This document shows, piece by piece, positions 1 to 8,188 of a DNA stretch of 16,420 nt. How positions within the stretch are numbered: position 1 is the stretch's first letter; each line of letters opens with the position of its first letter. Made by a program: the position numbers and the translations under genes. The stretch is from CAIVSN01 sp043778375 (GTDB lineage: Bacteria > Patescibacteriota > Gracilibacteria > BD1-5 > UBA2023): positions 1 to 16,420 of the forward strand of contig JAYWGH010000056.1 of the NCBI GenBank assembly GCA_043778375.1. The letters are read 5' to 3'. Under the pieces are notes generated by a model that saw only the letters and a program-made list of their open reading frames with translations, did not search any database and had not been told where the DNA came from.

Positions 1-373
1 TGGGACTGAGCCACCGTTCAAAAATGAGTACAGCGAAAACAAAGAGCCTGGCATCTATGTGGATAGAGTAGATGGTACTCCGCTCTACTCATCACTTGAT
101 AAGTTTGACTCTGGTACTGGATGGCCAAGCTTCACTCGGCCGATCGATCCAAGTATTGTAAAATTTGTCGAGGATAGCACGCTTTGGTCGACTCGCATAG
201 AGGTACGATCTAAAAATGCTGACTCACACCTCGGGCACGTGTTTGATGATGGACCGAGAGATCAAGGAGGTAAACGCTACTGCATGAACTCGGCAGCTAT
301 GAAATTTATTGCTCGCGCTGACCTCGAGAAGGAGGGGTATGGGGAGTATCGGAGTCTGTTTGGGGGGAAGTAG
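1..373 (+). CDS. msrB: Peptide-methionine (R)-S-oxide reductase MsrB, 5' end cut by window
   Basis: MsrB reduces methionine-R-sulfoxide in oxidised proteins back to methionine. The frame is open from base 2, where it already reads GTEPPF, a conserved N-terminal MsrB motif, so roughly the first 20-30 residues lie outside the window and the GTG at 59 is internal. Visible motifs are KFDSGTGWPSF, ADSHLGHVFDDGP and RYCMNSAAMKF; the cysteine in the last (codon 281-283) is the catalytic one. The structural zinc cysteines of many MsrBs are absent (VDG and RSKNAD stand where CxxC pairs occur), so this is the zinc-free type, and the position before GWPSF that can hold a resolving cysteine is threonine. 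It ends with TAG and has no in-frame TGA. A hairpin terminator follows directly. Confidence 0.95.
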   Translation, partial: GTEPPFKNEYSENKEPGIYVDRVDGTPLYSSLDKFDSGTGWPSFTRPIDPSIVKFVEDSTLWSTRIEVRSKNADSHLGHVFDDGPRDQGGKRYCMNSAAMKFIARADLEKEGYGEYRSLFGGK

Positions 374-390
374 GAGAATCTGTGATTATA

Positions 391-418
391 AAACACCTCA
401 TGTACACGAGGTGTTTTT
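391..418. terminator. Bidirectional intrinsic terminator after msrB
   Basis: A perfect 9-bp stem (AAACACCTC at 391-399 with GAGGTGTTT at 408-416) closes an 8-nt loop and runs into five T's on the plus strand. Read on the minus strand the stem is followed by TTTTATAAT. It lies between msrB (+) and the minus-strand genes to its right, so it can end transcripts from both sides. Confidence 0.85.
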
Positions 419-449
419 AGTTAGGATCCGTATCCGAAAGAATCTGGAG

Positions 450-1020
450 TTAGAGTCACTTTGAATCCAAAGTTTTATTTAGAGCTGCAAGGGCACTTTC
501 TGCTTGGACAGATTTCCAAGATGTATAAAGTAGCTCTTCATCAAGACCTACTTTAATAACTTCTGGAGTCTGGATGTGAGTTCTCATAAAGCTCTTGAAT
601 ATAAATATTATCTAGTGAGTAACTTACTGCCTAGCAGAGTTTGTTTCTAGAAACTTGTATAAATCTCTTTTATTAATACCTTTCTTATCAAAGTACTTCA
701 AAAGTGTTGTTTTAAGCAGTAAATCTTCTTCCCTATTTTCAGTACAACACAGTTCATATCATTCGACAAATCAATCTTTATAGCCTATATACCTTCACTA
801 AACTATAAATGAATTTATAACAATTGAATAGATAAGTATTAAAAAAAATAGAATAATCTGGGAATAATATAATCAAAGTAAAGGTTCATAGGATGAATCA
901 AATTCAAAATGTATTACTTCAAATGAAAAAACTTTTAACAGTTAGAATATTCTCATTATAAATTCTGAGTGCTAGCTTTGCAGGATGATATTGAACTTCA
1001 TCAGAGAATATATTTTTCAT
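450..1020 (-). pseudogene. Decayed gene for a small membrane protein (frameshift plus two stops)
   Basis: From an ATG at 1020 the minus strand reads MKNIFSDEVQYHPAKLAL and on through a hydrophobic segment (about residues 31-53) to a TAA at 778-780, 80 residues in all. Its only four glycines, at codons 34, 39, 41 and 45, are all TGA. Shifting to the next frame near 780-797 recovers protein-like sequence: KDGFVEGYELCCTENREEDL, then FDKKGINKRDLYKFLETN, a TAA (624-626), three codons, a TAG (612-614), then MRTHIQTPEVIKVGLDEELL to a TAA at 450-452. The simplest reading is one former gene of nearly 190 codons with one frameshift and two nonsense changes. The 80-residue N-terminal frame may still be translated, and two or three tiny genes are an alternative. 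I do not recognise the family. Confidence 0.5.
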
Positions 1021-1059
1021 TGTAATAATGGATTATTAAGAACAATTCTAACTACTACC

Positions 1060-1074
1060 TTCAGAGAATCTGAA
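1060..1074 (-). other. Small hairpin between two minus-strand genes
   Basis: TTCAGA-GAA-TCTGAA forms a 6-bp stem with a 3-nt loop in the 86-nt gap after the 206-residue gene and before the decayed gene. No strong U-run follows on the minus strand, so it is either a weak terminator or an mRNA end-stabilising element. Confidence 0.3.
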
Positions 1075-1106
1075 CTATGGGGATCTAATATTTCTTACGA
1101 AATACT

Positions 1107-1727
1107 CTACACCCTCACCAAGTGTCGTTGAGCTACCTTCGGAAAACTCCTCTCAAGGATACCATCCATTATTGGTAAAAGTTTTGCTACTCGCTCAGAC
1201 AAGAGATGACCAATAGAGGTTGGCTTTTGTCCATACCATCTAAAGTAGCACTGAGAAGCAAAGTGTAAATAATCTTTTGAAGTAAGCTGATTGTTCCTCT
1301 TATGTTTCTTAAAGAAAAGACCGTATACTGCAGCATCTCAAGCAGTCTGAAAATCTTCTTTTTGAGCAAAATCAGTCACATAGGAATTCTCTGATATTTG
1401 CGCACGGTTTACTGAGAGCACTCAAGATACGAACTCTTCTATAAATTGCCCAAAATACTGTACAACTAGAGCATCTGAAGGAGTAATTTCTGAGACGCCT
1501 TGTTGTTTTAATTCAGCAATACTTGCACATATTACTACTTCTGCCACTTCTCATTGTTTTACAGTCACAACAGATCTACTAGAGTGATCCAGGCGGAGAG
1601 AAAGTGAAGCTGGAGTAGTTATCACATTATCAATAATTTGCTGTCCAATGCCCGTGAGATGTGATTCTTCGGCGGCTATTTGATTTGTTTCTCGAACTCT
1701 ATACGCATCAGCAAATGAAAGGATCAT
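1107..1727 (-). CDS. Hypothetical protein, 206 aa, three UGA-Gly codons
   Basis: The minus-strand frame opens after a TAA at 1782-1784; its first ATG is at 1727 and it ends at a TAG (1107-1109). Three in-frame TGAs (1551-1553, 1422-1424, 1338-1340) read as Gly in VKQGEVAE, FVSGVLS and TAGDAAVYG; under the standard code only fragments remain. The protein starts MILSFADAYRVRETNQIA and ends near KVAQRHLVRV. It is soluble-looking and mostly helical, with no signal peptide or membrane segment that I can see. A promoter-like pair at 1761-1788 puts the transcript start near 1754, just before the ATG, which supports this start. It is co-oriented with, and 78 nt downstream of, the ABC-F gene. I do not recognise the family, and the stretch is AT-richer than its neighbours, so it may have been acquired. 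Confidence 0.6.
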
Positions 1728-1760
1728 AGAGTTATTGACAAAGATAGACGGATGTAAATC

Positions 1761-1788
1761 ACTATAAAGCCTCCGAATGTATTATCAA
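1761..1788 (-). promoter_or_regulatory. Predicted sigma70 promoter for the 206-aa gene
   Basis: On the minus strand TTGATA (1788-1783) and TATAGT (1766-1761) are separated by 16 nt. The expected start near 1754 leaves a leader of about 27 nt before the ATG at 1727. Confidence 0.45.
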
Positions 1789-1805
1789 GTGAAAATAGTA
1801 GCAAG

Positions 1806-3503
1806 TTAATCCCACTTTCTCGCAAACTTCATCTTGATACGCTTCGCCTCGTTCTTTCCGAGCTTATCCTGGAGCACCATATCAAGCTCGCCATCCTCCT
1901 GCCAGAGTGACATATCAAAGTCGAGTCCCCGCTCGAGCTTGAGCTGATAGTCATTGTAGTTTCCGTAACAAAGTGACACCTCTCACTTATCGATGATCCA
2001 GAGATGCGTCGCGAGCCTATTTACAAAGTATCGGTCGTGCGAGATAAAGAGTATCGCTCCCGGATATTTTCGTAGTGATCTCTCGAGTGCCTCCCTGGTA
2101 TCATAGTCGAGATGATTGGTAGGCTCATCGAGGATGAGGAGATTTGCGGGCTTTTGTCCGAGTATCGCAAAAAGGATCTTGCTGATCTGCCCCCCAGAAA
2201 AACTCCCAATGAGCTTGTCGAGATCATGGTAGTCAAATCCATAGTATCCAAGTATGCCGGCGAGTCGCTCTCGAGTTGTCCCTCCGACGATTCGCTCATA
2301 GTTAGCGTAGAGCGAGAGTGTGTGATCGAGCTCCTCATGCATCTGCGAGTAGTAGGCAATCTCGACTCATTTCCCGAGGACAATCCGCCCCTCAAGAGCA
2401 GGTATCTGTCCGAGGAGAGTCTTGAGCCAAGTGGACTTCCCTGCCCCATTTGGTCACACAATACCGATACGATCTCGTCCTGCGAGCGTGAGCTCTGAGA
2501 CAAAAAAGAGTGGTTCTTCGCGCCCGACAAATACCTCTTTTTGCCATACCACTCGATCAGGAGTATCCTCTCCCTCTGTCCAAGTAAATGATACCTTAAA
2601 ATCCTCCTCAGGAGACTCGAGAAGCTCGACCTTTCCGAGCGCTCGCTCTCGACTCTTGGCAAATCCAGCGCGTGACCCAGCTCGAAACCGATTTATAAGG
2701 TCTTTCTCACTTTTGAGGTGATCTTGTTGCACCTCAAATCTCTTCTTCATTCACTCGAGCTCTTTTCGTCTCGTACGACGGTACTCGGTGTAATTCCCAG
2801 TAAAGGTTGTGAGGCGCTTAGAGCGGATCTCATAGGTGAGGAGGGTCGTGCGATCGAGAAATTCTCGGTCATGGGAGATGATCATATATCCTCACTTCCA
2901 TGTCTCAACCAGGTATTTCTCAAGCCACTCTACTGACTCGAGGTCGATAAAATTCGTCGGCTCATCAAGGAATAAAAAGTCAGGTCGTGAGAGAAGCACC
3001 TTCGCGAGTGCTATCTTGGTACGCTGTCCTCCAGAGACTTCTTTGACTGAGCGGTCGAGAAGCTCAAATATCCCAAGCCCTCGACATACGCGATCTATCT
3101 CTCGATCATAGTCATACCCTCCACACATATGCATACGATCCAGGAGCTCAGTATAGCGCTCTATCCCTCCCTCTTCATCCATATGAGTCGCTGCCTCATC
3201 TACTGCTCGCTCGAGCTCCATGATCTCGCTAAATGCTCCGTGAAGATTTGCTCGAACTCCCTCATCTTCACGATCAAAATGTATTTGCGACAGGTACCCG
3301 AGTCGCATGCTCCCAGTATTGAGAATATGAGCCTCAGGGTGACTGAGCTCGCCCGTGATAAACTTCATGAGTGTCGACTTTCCTGCTCCATTTGCCCCTA
3401 CTACTCCTATTCGATCCGTCACATTGATTACACAATCAGCATCAGCAAGGATGAGTATCCCCCCGACTTCGTAGTTTGCGACATGGCATTGTAGGTGTTG
3501 CAT
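1806..3503 (-). CDS. ABC-F family ATPase (ribosome-associated), five UGA-Gly codons
   Basis: Two ABC ATPase domains in one chain without membrane segments define the ABC-F class (EttA/Uup/YheS-like), whose members act on the ribosomal E site. Domain 1 has Walker A GANGAGKST (residues 36-44), signature VSGGQ and Walker B LFLDEPTNFID; a charged linker follows; domain 2 has Walker A GPNGAGKST (350-358), signature FSGGQ and LLILDEPTNHLD. The H and L of the usual NHLD are F and I in domain 1. Five in-frame TGAs (2892, 2751, 2454, 2367 and 1983, plus-strand left edges) read as Gly; the one at 2454 is the first glycine of the second P-loop. The chosen ATG at 3503 gives the usual short N-terminus (MQHLQCHVANYE) and 565 residues; an upstream TTG at 3584 would add 27 residues. 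It ends in TAA. Confidence 0.93.
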
Positions 3504-3577
3504 GCGAGGATTGTAGATAAGTCGAGCGAGAGTGCAAAAGGTTTTGTAGTCATAGAGATTTTTCCCGAGCAATATAG

Positions 3578-3606
3578 TTGACAATATAAACTATAAGTTG
3601 TGTAAT
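3578..3606 (+). promoter_or_regulatory. Consensus-like sigma70 promoter facing the polysaccharide operon
   Basis: TTGACA (3578-3583), a 17-nt spacer and TGTAAT (3601-3606) match the sigma70 consensus closely and predict a start near 3613, directly before a hairpin at 3614. It sits in the divergent spacer, overlapping the region that must also hold the leftward promoter of the ABC-F gene. Confidence 0.7.
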
Positions 3607-3612
3607 ACTGTT

Positions 3613-3769
3613 ACTGGGATTTCCCAGAAATTACGAAAGTAATTACCCCTAACCCTCTGCGTTATTATGATCATCTAAAATAAAAACAACATACAAATGG
3701 GGATACATTGAGCACGAGATTGAGGCTCTCGTGCTCCACACTCTCGGGCGATCCTGCTCGGGAGTTTTT
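3613..3769 (+). ncRNA. Candidate structured leader or small RNA
   Basis: Between the predicted start and a T-run at 3765-3769 lie several hairpins: CTGGGA/TCCCAG (3614-3627) at the very 5' end; AATTAC-GAAA-GTAATT (3629-3644), capped by a GNRA tetraloop; a perfect 10-bp stem GAGCACGAGA/TCTCGTGCTC (3710-3719 with 3727-3736); and a weaker 6-bp stem (3741-3746 with 3759-3764) just before the T-run. ACCCC near 3645 could also pair with GGGG near 3700. This could be an attenuated 5' leader of the operon starting at 3840, or an independent small RNA. I recognise no known RNA family. Confidence 0.4.
3741..3769 (+). terminator. Possible intrinsic terminator/attenuator before the glycosyltransferase
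   Basis: CTCTCG pairs with CGGGAG (one G-U) around a 12-nt loop and is followed by TTTTT, with another T-run four bases on. The stem is modest; the perfect 10-bp hairpin just upstream (3710-3736) may reinforce it. Confidence 0.4.
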
Positions 3770-3839
3770 ATGTTTTTACTCACATACTCTTCCTTGCATT
3801 CAAGAGATTTTGACTACACTACGCTTACACTATTTTCGC

Positions 3840-5336
3840 GTGAAAAAACCCTTCTATCTCCGCTCAGGATTCCTCTCAAAGCTCCCAATTCTCCTGCTTC
3901 TCTGCGTGTTCGGGCTGCCAGTGCTCCTCATACAAATTGATTACCAGATTGGCCTCTTTTTTATCGCTCTCTATATATCGTACTGGACGATCAAGGTGTT
4001 TGAGTCCTATTTTTATGTACTCAAGTCCTATTTTGAACTTCTCACCTACAACGATCGAGGGTTTCACGATGATGAGATCGTAGCTACTCACGCACCCCTC
4101 CTCGAGCATCTCGTAGTAGTGCCGATCTATACTGAGCCATACGACGTAATAGCTGAGAATATCGAGGCGATCATCGCAAACGACTACCCAAATATGGCGG
4201 GTATTACAATCCTCCTCGCAACCGAGGCTCGTGCCCCAGAGGCCGAGACTCACGCCAAAAATATTATCGCCAACTTCGCAGCTCGCTCTCCGGTAAAGAT
4301 CGTGAATATCGTACACCCTGCTGATCTCCCTGGCGAGTGACGAGTCAAGGGGTCAAACATCTCCTACGCGGTCATGCAGTATGAGGCACAAATGAAGTCT
4401 CTCGGTCGAGAACTCGATCCACACGCAGTATTTGTCTCTACCATCGATACAGATACCAAGGTCGAGAGTAAGTTTTTTGCTATTGCCACCTACCGATTTG
4501 TCACCACCGAGTACCGAGACCAGGCGATCTATCAATATACTCCCATCTACTCCAATAACTGGGTAGAGGGACACTTCTTTGCAAGACTAATCGCCATGGG
4601 GACCACTCTCTGGCAGCTTTTTGAATCTCAAAATCCTGAATTTTACCGCAATTTTGCCGTCTACGGTCAATCCCTCCTCTGTCTCCAAAAGTCAGACTAT
4701 TGGTCACGCACCTCGATAGTGGAGGATGGACTACAGTACTGGAGAAGCTACTTCGCATGGGATGGCATGTTTCGTATCGTCAATGTCCCAGCAGTGTGTC
4801 GTATGGATCTCGTTGATGAGACGAGCCTCTGGCGGACAATCGTCTCCCAGTACAAGCAACTCCGGCGTTGGTCATGGGGATGTACGGATATAGAGTTTGT
4901 GCTCCCAGCATTTGCAGCGAGTAAAAAGATCCCTCTCTGGGACAAGATTCGCAAGACCGTCTACCTCATCCAAAACCACCTTTTTTGGGCGGGGGGAGCG
5001 TTTATGCTCTTTTTCATCGGATATATCCCAGGCATATTTGAGAGTTTTCGTACCTCGATCGCCGTCCTCACGGTCCCACTCGCTAGCTCGATCATATTCA
5101 CTATACTTTTCGCGACAGTCGTGCTCCCAGGAGTTCTATCGATCCACATCATGCGGCGCTACACCAAGTTTCGCAAACGGGACTATGTATACGCTATGCT
5201 CCAGTGGCTCGTGGTGCCTATACTCACCCTCACACTCTTCTCCCTCCCTGCCATCGAGAGTCAGGTACGACTCTTTCTTGGTAAACGCATTGACTCGTTT
5301 GATACGACCCAAAAGATGAAACGAAAAAACAGTTAA
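3840..5336 (+). CDS. Membrane glycosyltransferase, family 2 (cellulose synthase-like)
   Basis: A GT2 enzyme that would polymerise sugar from a nucleotide-sugar donor at the cytoplasmic face and extrude the chain. From GTG at 3840 it has 498 residues: two N-terminal membrane helices (about residues 11-50), a catalytic domain with HLVVVPIYTE, the DxD motif in STIDTDTK (D203, D205), VEDG (E295, D296) and QLRRW (340-344), then several C-terminal helices. DxD, ED and QxxRW together are the processive GT2 set. One TGA (4338-4340) lies in the conserved stretch PGE-G-RVKGSN and must be Gly. The frame extends upstream to TTG at 3708, but that part overlaps the leader hairpins; TTG at 3810 is another option, so the start is uncertain. 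No Shine-Dalgarno motif is visible. It ends in TAA, 9 nt before the next gene. Confidence 0.9.
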
Positions 5337-5345
5337 CGCCCTCCC

Positions 5346-6812
5346 ATGCTCGATAGTTTTCACGAAGAAATCAGGCACAAGCGAAGATCCTACCAGATAT
5401 TCTGGGTGATAGTGATCATATTTGCGACACTTCTCTACATGTTTTTTCAGGGGTATTATTTTTCGATACGACTCGGATTTGAAAAGCTTCTCCAAGCCGG
5501 GTGAGTAGTAGTAACTCAGCCAGTAGCACAGTCTGGAGCAATCATACAAAATGACGATTTTCTCCGATCGTTTGGGATCGTGAGTCTACGAGTCGAGCCA
5601 ACTCCTGGATCTATGACGCTCAATGGTAAGCCATACACAAATGGTGATAAAAAAATCCTCGACTATGGCAAGTACAGTATTGAAGTACGAGAGAGCGGGT
5701 ATCTCCCTCTTTCGATCAATGTGGAGCTCTCAAAGACCAATCCATTCTACCTCAATAATGTACGACTCCTTGAGCTGCGAAGTCCAATTACTCTAGATCA
5801 GGCTCTCACGGACATAGAAGAAAGTAAGGAAAGTCTTTCTGCCAATCTCAGCCCAACAACTGCCATTGGAAAAACTGCATCTGGGGGGTATCTGCGGATC
5901 GTTCGTACTGGAGATGGAGTATCTACCTTTGCGATCACTCAAAGTGGTGCTACGAGCCTACGAAATACGTCTGCAGGGGTACCTTGAGCTATTCGTACAA
6001 ACATTGCAGATGTGAATACTCCTCTCGTTTCACTTGGTGAAGGATTCTTCTCGAGTGGAAATCGTACTTTTGAGCTCGTAAACGGTATGCTCACTCAGCG
6101 AGACCTCCTCAAAGGAGCGGCACTATGTGCAGAGGCTCGCATGATCTGAGGAGATATATTTTGTCCTGCGGTCGACAAGCCACGATCTCCAGCGCGTCGA
6201 GGAACACTGGTAGCTACTCAAGAACAGACTATCGGGAGATTTATAACTGGTAAGTATCAGGGACTCACTGAGCCAATTCTTGAGGCTCACAACGACTTTT
6301 TCCGGACTGCGAGCGCCATCACTCAGCTTGGTGGTGGATTTTTTAATAGCTCTACTCCTATTGTTGGCGCGGTGAGCTTTAGTGGTATTACACAGCTTAC
6401 CACCTATCGAGACAAGACTGTTATTATCAATAACGGAAAGATGTACGACCTCGGAGGAAGCCTCGGACTCCTGACTATTTCAGGACTAGAGACTGTCGAG
6501 GCGACTCATAGATTTGGGGATGAAACACTCTCACTCGGGCTCAAGTGAGGAAAGCCTTGGCTCGTACTCGAAGATGGAAAAAACGCTCCAATACTCATGC
6601 CACTCGCCGACCGAAGTATCACTTGAGCGCATATATCCCTCCACAGTGGAGCATACTTTATCGAGCTCTCAAGCGAGGTACTCGCGTACTACAAGGGATC
6701 TCCAGGGTTTGAGTCAATCGCTCAGGGAGAGATCCTCGGAGTGATCGGGACTACGATCATCTATAATGCAGATAGGGTGACTAAAAGTATATCGCTCGGG
6801 GGAGTTAACTAG
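5346..6812 (+). CDS. Membrane-anchored protein with PEGA-like domain, five UGA-Gly codons
   Basis: This 488-residue protein has a short charged cytoplasmic start (MLDSFHEEIRHKRRS), one membrane helix (about residues 16-38) and a long extracytoplasmic part. Residues about 78-140 resemble a PEGA domain: SLRVEPTPGSMTLNGKPY, then a G-Y-SIEV segment and a SGYLPLSINVEL strand. The remainder is beta-rich and unrecognised. Five TGAs (5502, 5985, 6147, 6546, 6624) read as Gly, e.g. in QAGGVVVTQ, SAGVPGAIR, MIGGDIF and LKGGKPW. It ends in TAG, 5 nt before the next ATG and 9 nt after the glycosyltransferase, so it is almost certainly co-transcribed with both. It may be an envelope scaffold or accessory factor for the polysaccharide; that role is inferred from position only. 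Confidence 0.8.
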
Positions 6813-6817
6813 TAAAT

Positions 6818-7747
6818 ATGATAAAACTTTCAAGTATCCAGAGACTGTGGATCATAGGCGTATGAGTAAGTCTCGCCACTTTTGGAGTTGTCATCAGTCA
6901 AGAGCATCTGGGTTCTCCTCCAAATAAACCTACTCCCACTCTAGATACTGTTGTAGTTACTCCAAAAGCGCAATGTTATAGAGAGGCTCGTGTGAGTATC
7001 TTTATGTATCACTATATCCGCAAAGTGATCCCGACAGATGCACGTATCATCGTGCAGCTCTCAGTAGACCCAAAGGTATTTAGGTCACATATGGAAATGG
7101 TACGAAACCTCACAGAGGCTAAAAAAGTTGCGCTCCTCACGAGCGACGAGCTTATCTCTGCTGAGCAGACTAAGTGTTATCCAAACAAGAATGTTTTTGT
7201 ATTCAGTGTAGATGATGGGTGGATCGACTCATATACTGAGCTGGCGCCAATTGCTCGAGAGTTCAAGGTCCCATTTACTTTTGGGATTATCACGGATCGA
7301 CTCGGGACTGATGTATTTATGACTAAATCTCTCGTAAAGGAGCTCTCAAGCGAGCCACTGTTTACTATCGCGTCTCACTCACTCCATCACGATGATCAGG
7401 ATACCATGCCTGAGCTGACAGAGCGCCGTACGGTATGTGAGTCCAGGAAAATACTTGAGTCAATGACCTGAAAGACGATTCAAACCTATATATTTCCAGC
7501 TGGTCGCATGTCGCCTCGATCAGGTGAGATACTGAAGTCATGTGGATACAAACTCGGGCTCTCTACATCGTTTTGAGAGGCGTGGGATAAACGGTCAAGT
7601 TTGCTCGGGATTAACCGAGTACGTGTGTTCCCTGAATCAACTCCGAGGTATTTTGAGAGGTTTGTGGAGACAAAACAAAAAGACCCCTCTCAGGGTCATC
7701 ATATATACTTTGGTGGAGATGACGGGAACCGCCCCCGTGTCCAATAG
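6818..7747 (+). CDS. Polysaccharide deacetylase (NodB/CE4), membrane-anchored
   Basis: CE4 enzymes remove N- or O-acetyl groups from surface glycans using a metal ion. From ATG 6818 it has 309 residues: an N-terminal helix (about residues 9-28), a Pro/Thr linker, then the NodB domain with FMYHY, FSVDDGW (metal/base aspartates D132-D133), the histidine motif SHSLHH (H187, H191) and FPAGRMSP. Three TGAs (6863, 7469, 7574) read as Gly; the last two join the first two-thirds to the FPAG motif and the C-terminus. The frame ends with TAG at 7745-7747, 37 nt inside the oppositely oriented tmRNA gene, so the last dozen codons double as tmRNA 3' sequence. As third gene after a GT2 polymerase, it probably deacetylates that polymer, a pairing that recalls poly-N-acetylglucosamine systems. 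Confidence 0.88.
7672..7697 (-). terminator. Intrinsic terminator of tmRNA, inside the deacetylase frame
   Basis: On the minus strand, just past the tmRNA CCA end, GACCC and GGGTC (7697-7693 with 7686-7682) form a stem with a 6-nt loop followed by TTTTTGTTTTG. It lies within the convergent deacetylase coding sequence. Confidence 0.75.
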
Positions 7748-8151
7748 AGTATCTCAGGTGCATCTACTTTTATAGCCTATTTCTGGTACGCAAGCCTGAT
7801 AGAGAAAGAGGCAAAAAATGAGACTTGCGAGGCAAGATTATACGACTGACTCAGGACTTACCTATCACCTGAGGAGAAGAGTCTTTTGGTGCCAAGAATC
7901 CCCTCAAAGACTAAAAGAGAAAGCTTGGTTTCGCCAGGTCAACCGACCGGTACTCTCCGGAGAGAGGGCGAGACTACTGATGCTTAGGCAAAAGTAGGTG
8001 CAGTCGCAAAAGCGTTCTTGAACGCTGCGAGTCCGCGGGCAACACGAGTGTTTGCATTTGTGGTGCTCCTGGTTTTTAACGACGGGCAGGAGCCCCCGAC
8101 GAAAAGCACACGAGAGAGTACGATTCTACTGTAGAATTCTATATCATCCCC
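7711..8151 (-). ncRNA. ssrA: Transfer-messenger RNA (tmRNA), 441 nt
   Basis: tmRNA rescues stalled ribosomes by acting first as an alanyl-tRNA and then as a short message that adds a degradation tag. Read on the minus strand the gene starts GGGGATG (8151-8145) and ends CATCTCC-A-CCA (to 7711). These form a 7-bp acceptor stem with a G3-U wobble, the alanine identity pair; CCA is encoded. The T-arm stem is ACGGG/CCCGT, but its loop is GGCGGTT instead of the TTCGANT type. A first pseudoknot fits GCTCCTG/CAGGAGC, followed by the resume codon GCA in CAAATGCAAAC and a tag frame. Further hairpins fit later pseudoknots (e.g. CTCTCCGGAGAG). The 5' D-like region (ATAGAATTCTACAG) is diverged from the usual GGATTCGAC form. 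The 3' end overlaps the convergent deacetylase gene. Confidence 0.93.
7984..8055 (-). other. tmRNA tag-peptide reading frame (23 residues)
   Basis: From resume codon GCA (8055-8053) the frame reads ANTRVARGLA, then AFKNAFATAPTFA, and stops at TAA (7986-7984). The start A-N and its GCAAAC context match other tmRNAs. The tag is about twice the length of the Escherichia coli tag (AANDENYALAA), is basic in its first half, and ends PTFA rather than LAA. Its one glycine is GGA, not UGA. A perfect inverted repeat AGCGTTC-TT-GAACGCT (8011-8026) lies inside the frame. Confidence 0.8.
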
Positions 8152-8188
8152 GAGATCGAAGCTCTGCGAAGAACTTGACGACTTACGT

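Noticed and set aside
893..961. Tiny plus-strand ORF starting MNQIQNV, with TATAAT upstream at about 868
   Set aside because: Only 22 codons, no ribosome site, and it is antisense to a frame with better coding signs.
2021..2662. Long out-of-frame and opposite-strand open frames inside the ABC-F gene
   Set aside because: The code-25 frame of the ABC-F protein carries all family motifs across this stretch; the others are Ser/Arg-rich shadows with no motif.
3698..3840. Alternative frame from ATG 3698 read with UGA=Gly, and extension of the GT2 frame to TTG 3708
   Set aside because: Both run through strong leader hairpins and a T-run, and the first is out of frame with the GT2 enzyme; neither gives recognisable sequence.
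4338..4340. Glycosyltransferase split into two genes or frameshifted at this TGA
   Set aside because: Both halves are in the same frame and join in a conserved GT2 segment when TGA is Gly; many other genes show the same pattern.
7711..7745. A separate tRNA gene suggested by the T-arm and CCA end
   Set aside because: There is no anticodon arm nearby; the matching 5' acceptor strand is 430 nt away, with PK1 and a tag frame between, which is tmRNA.
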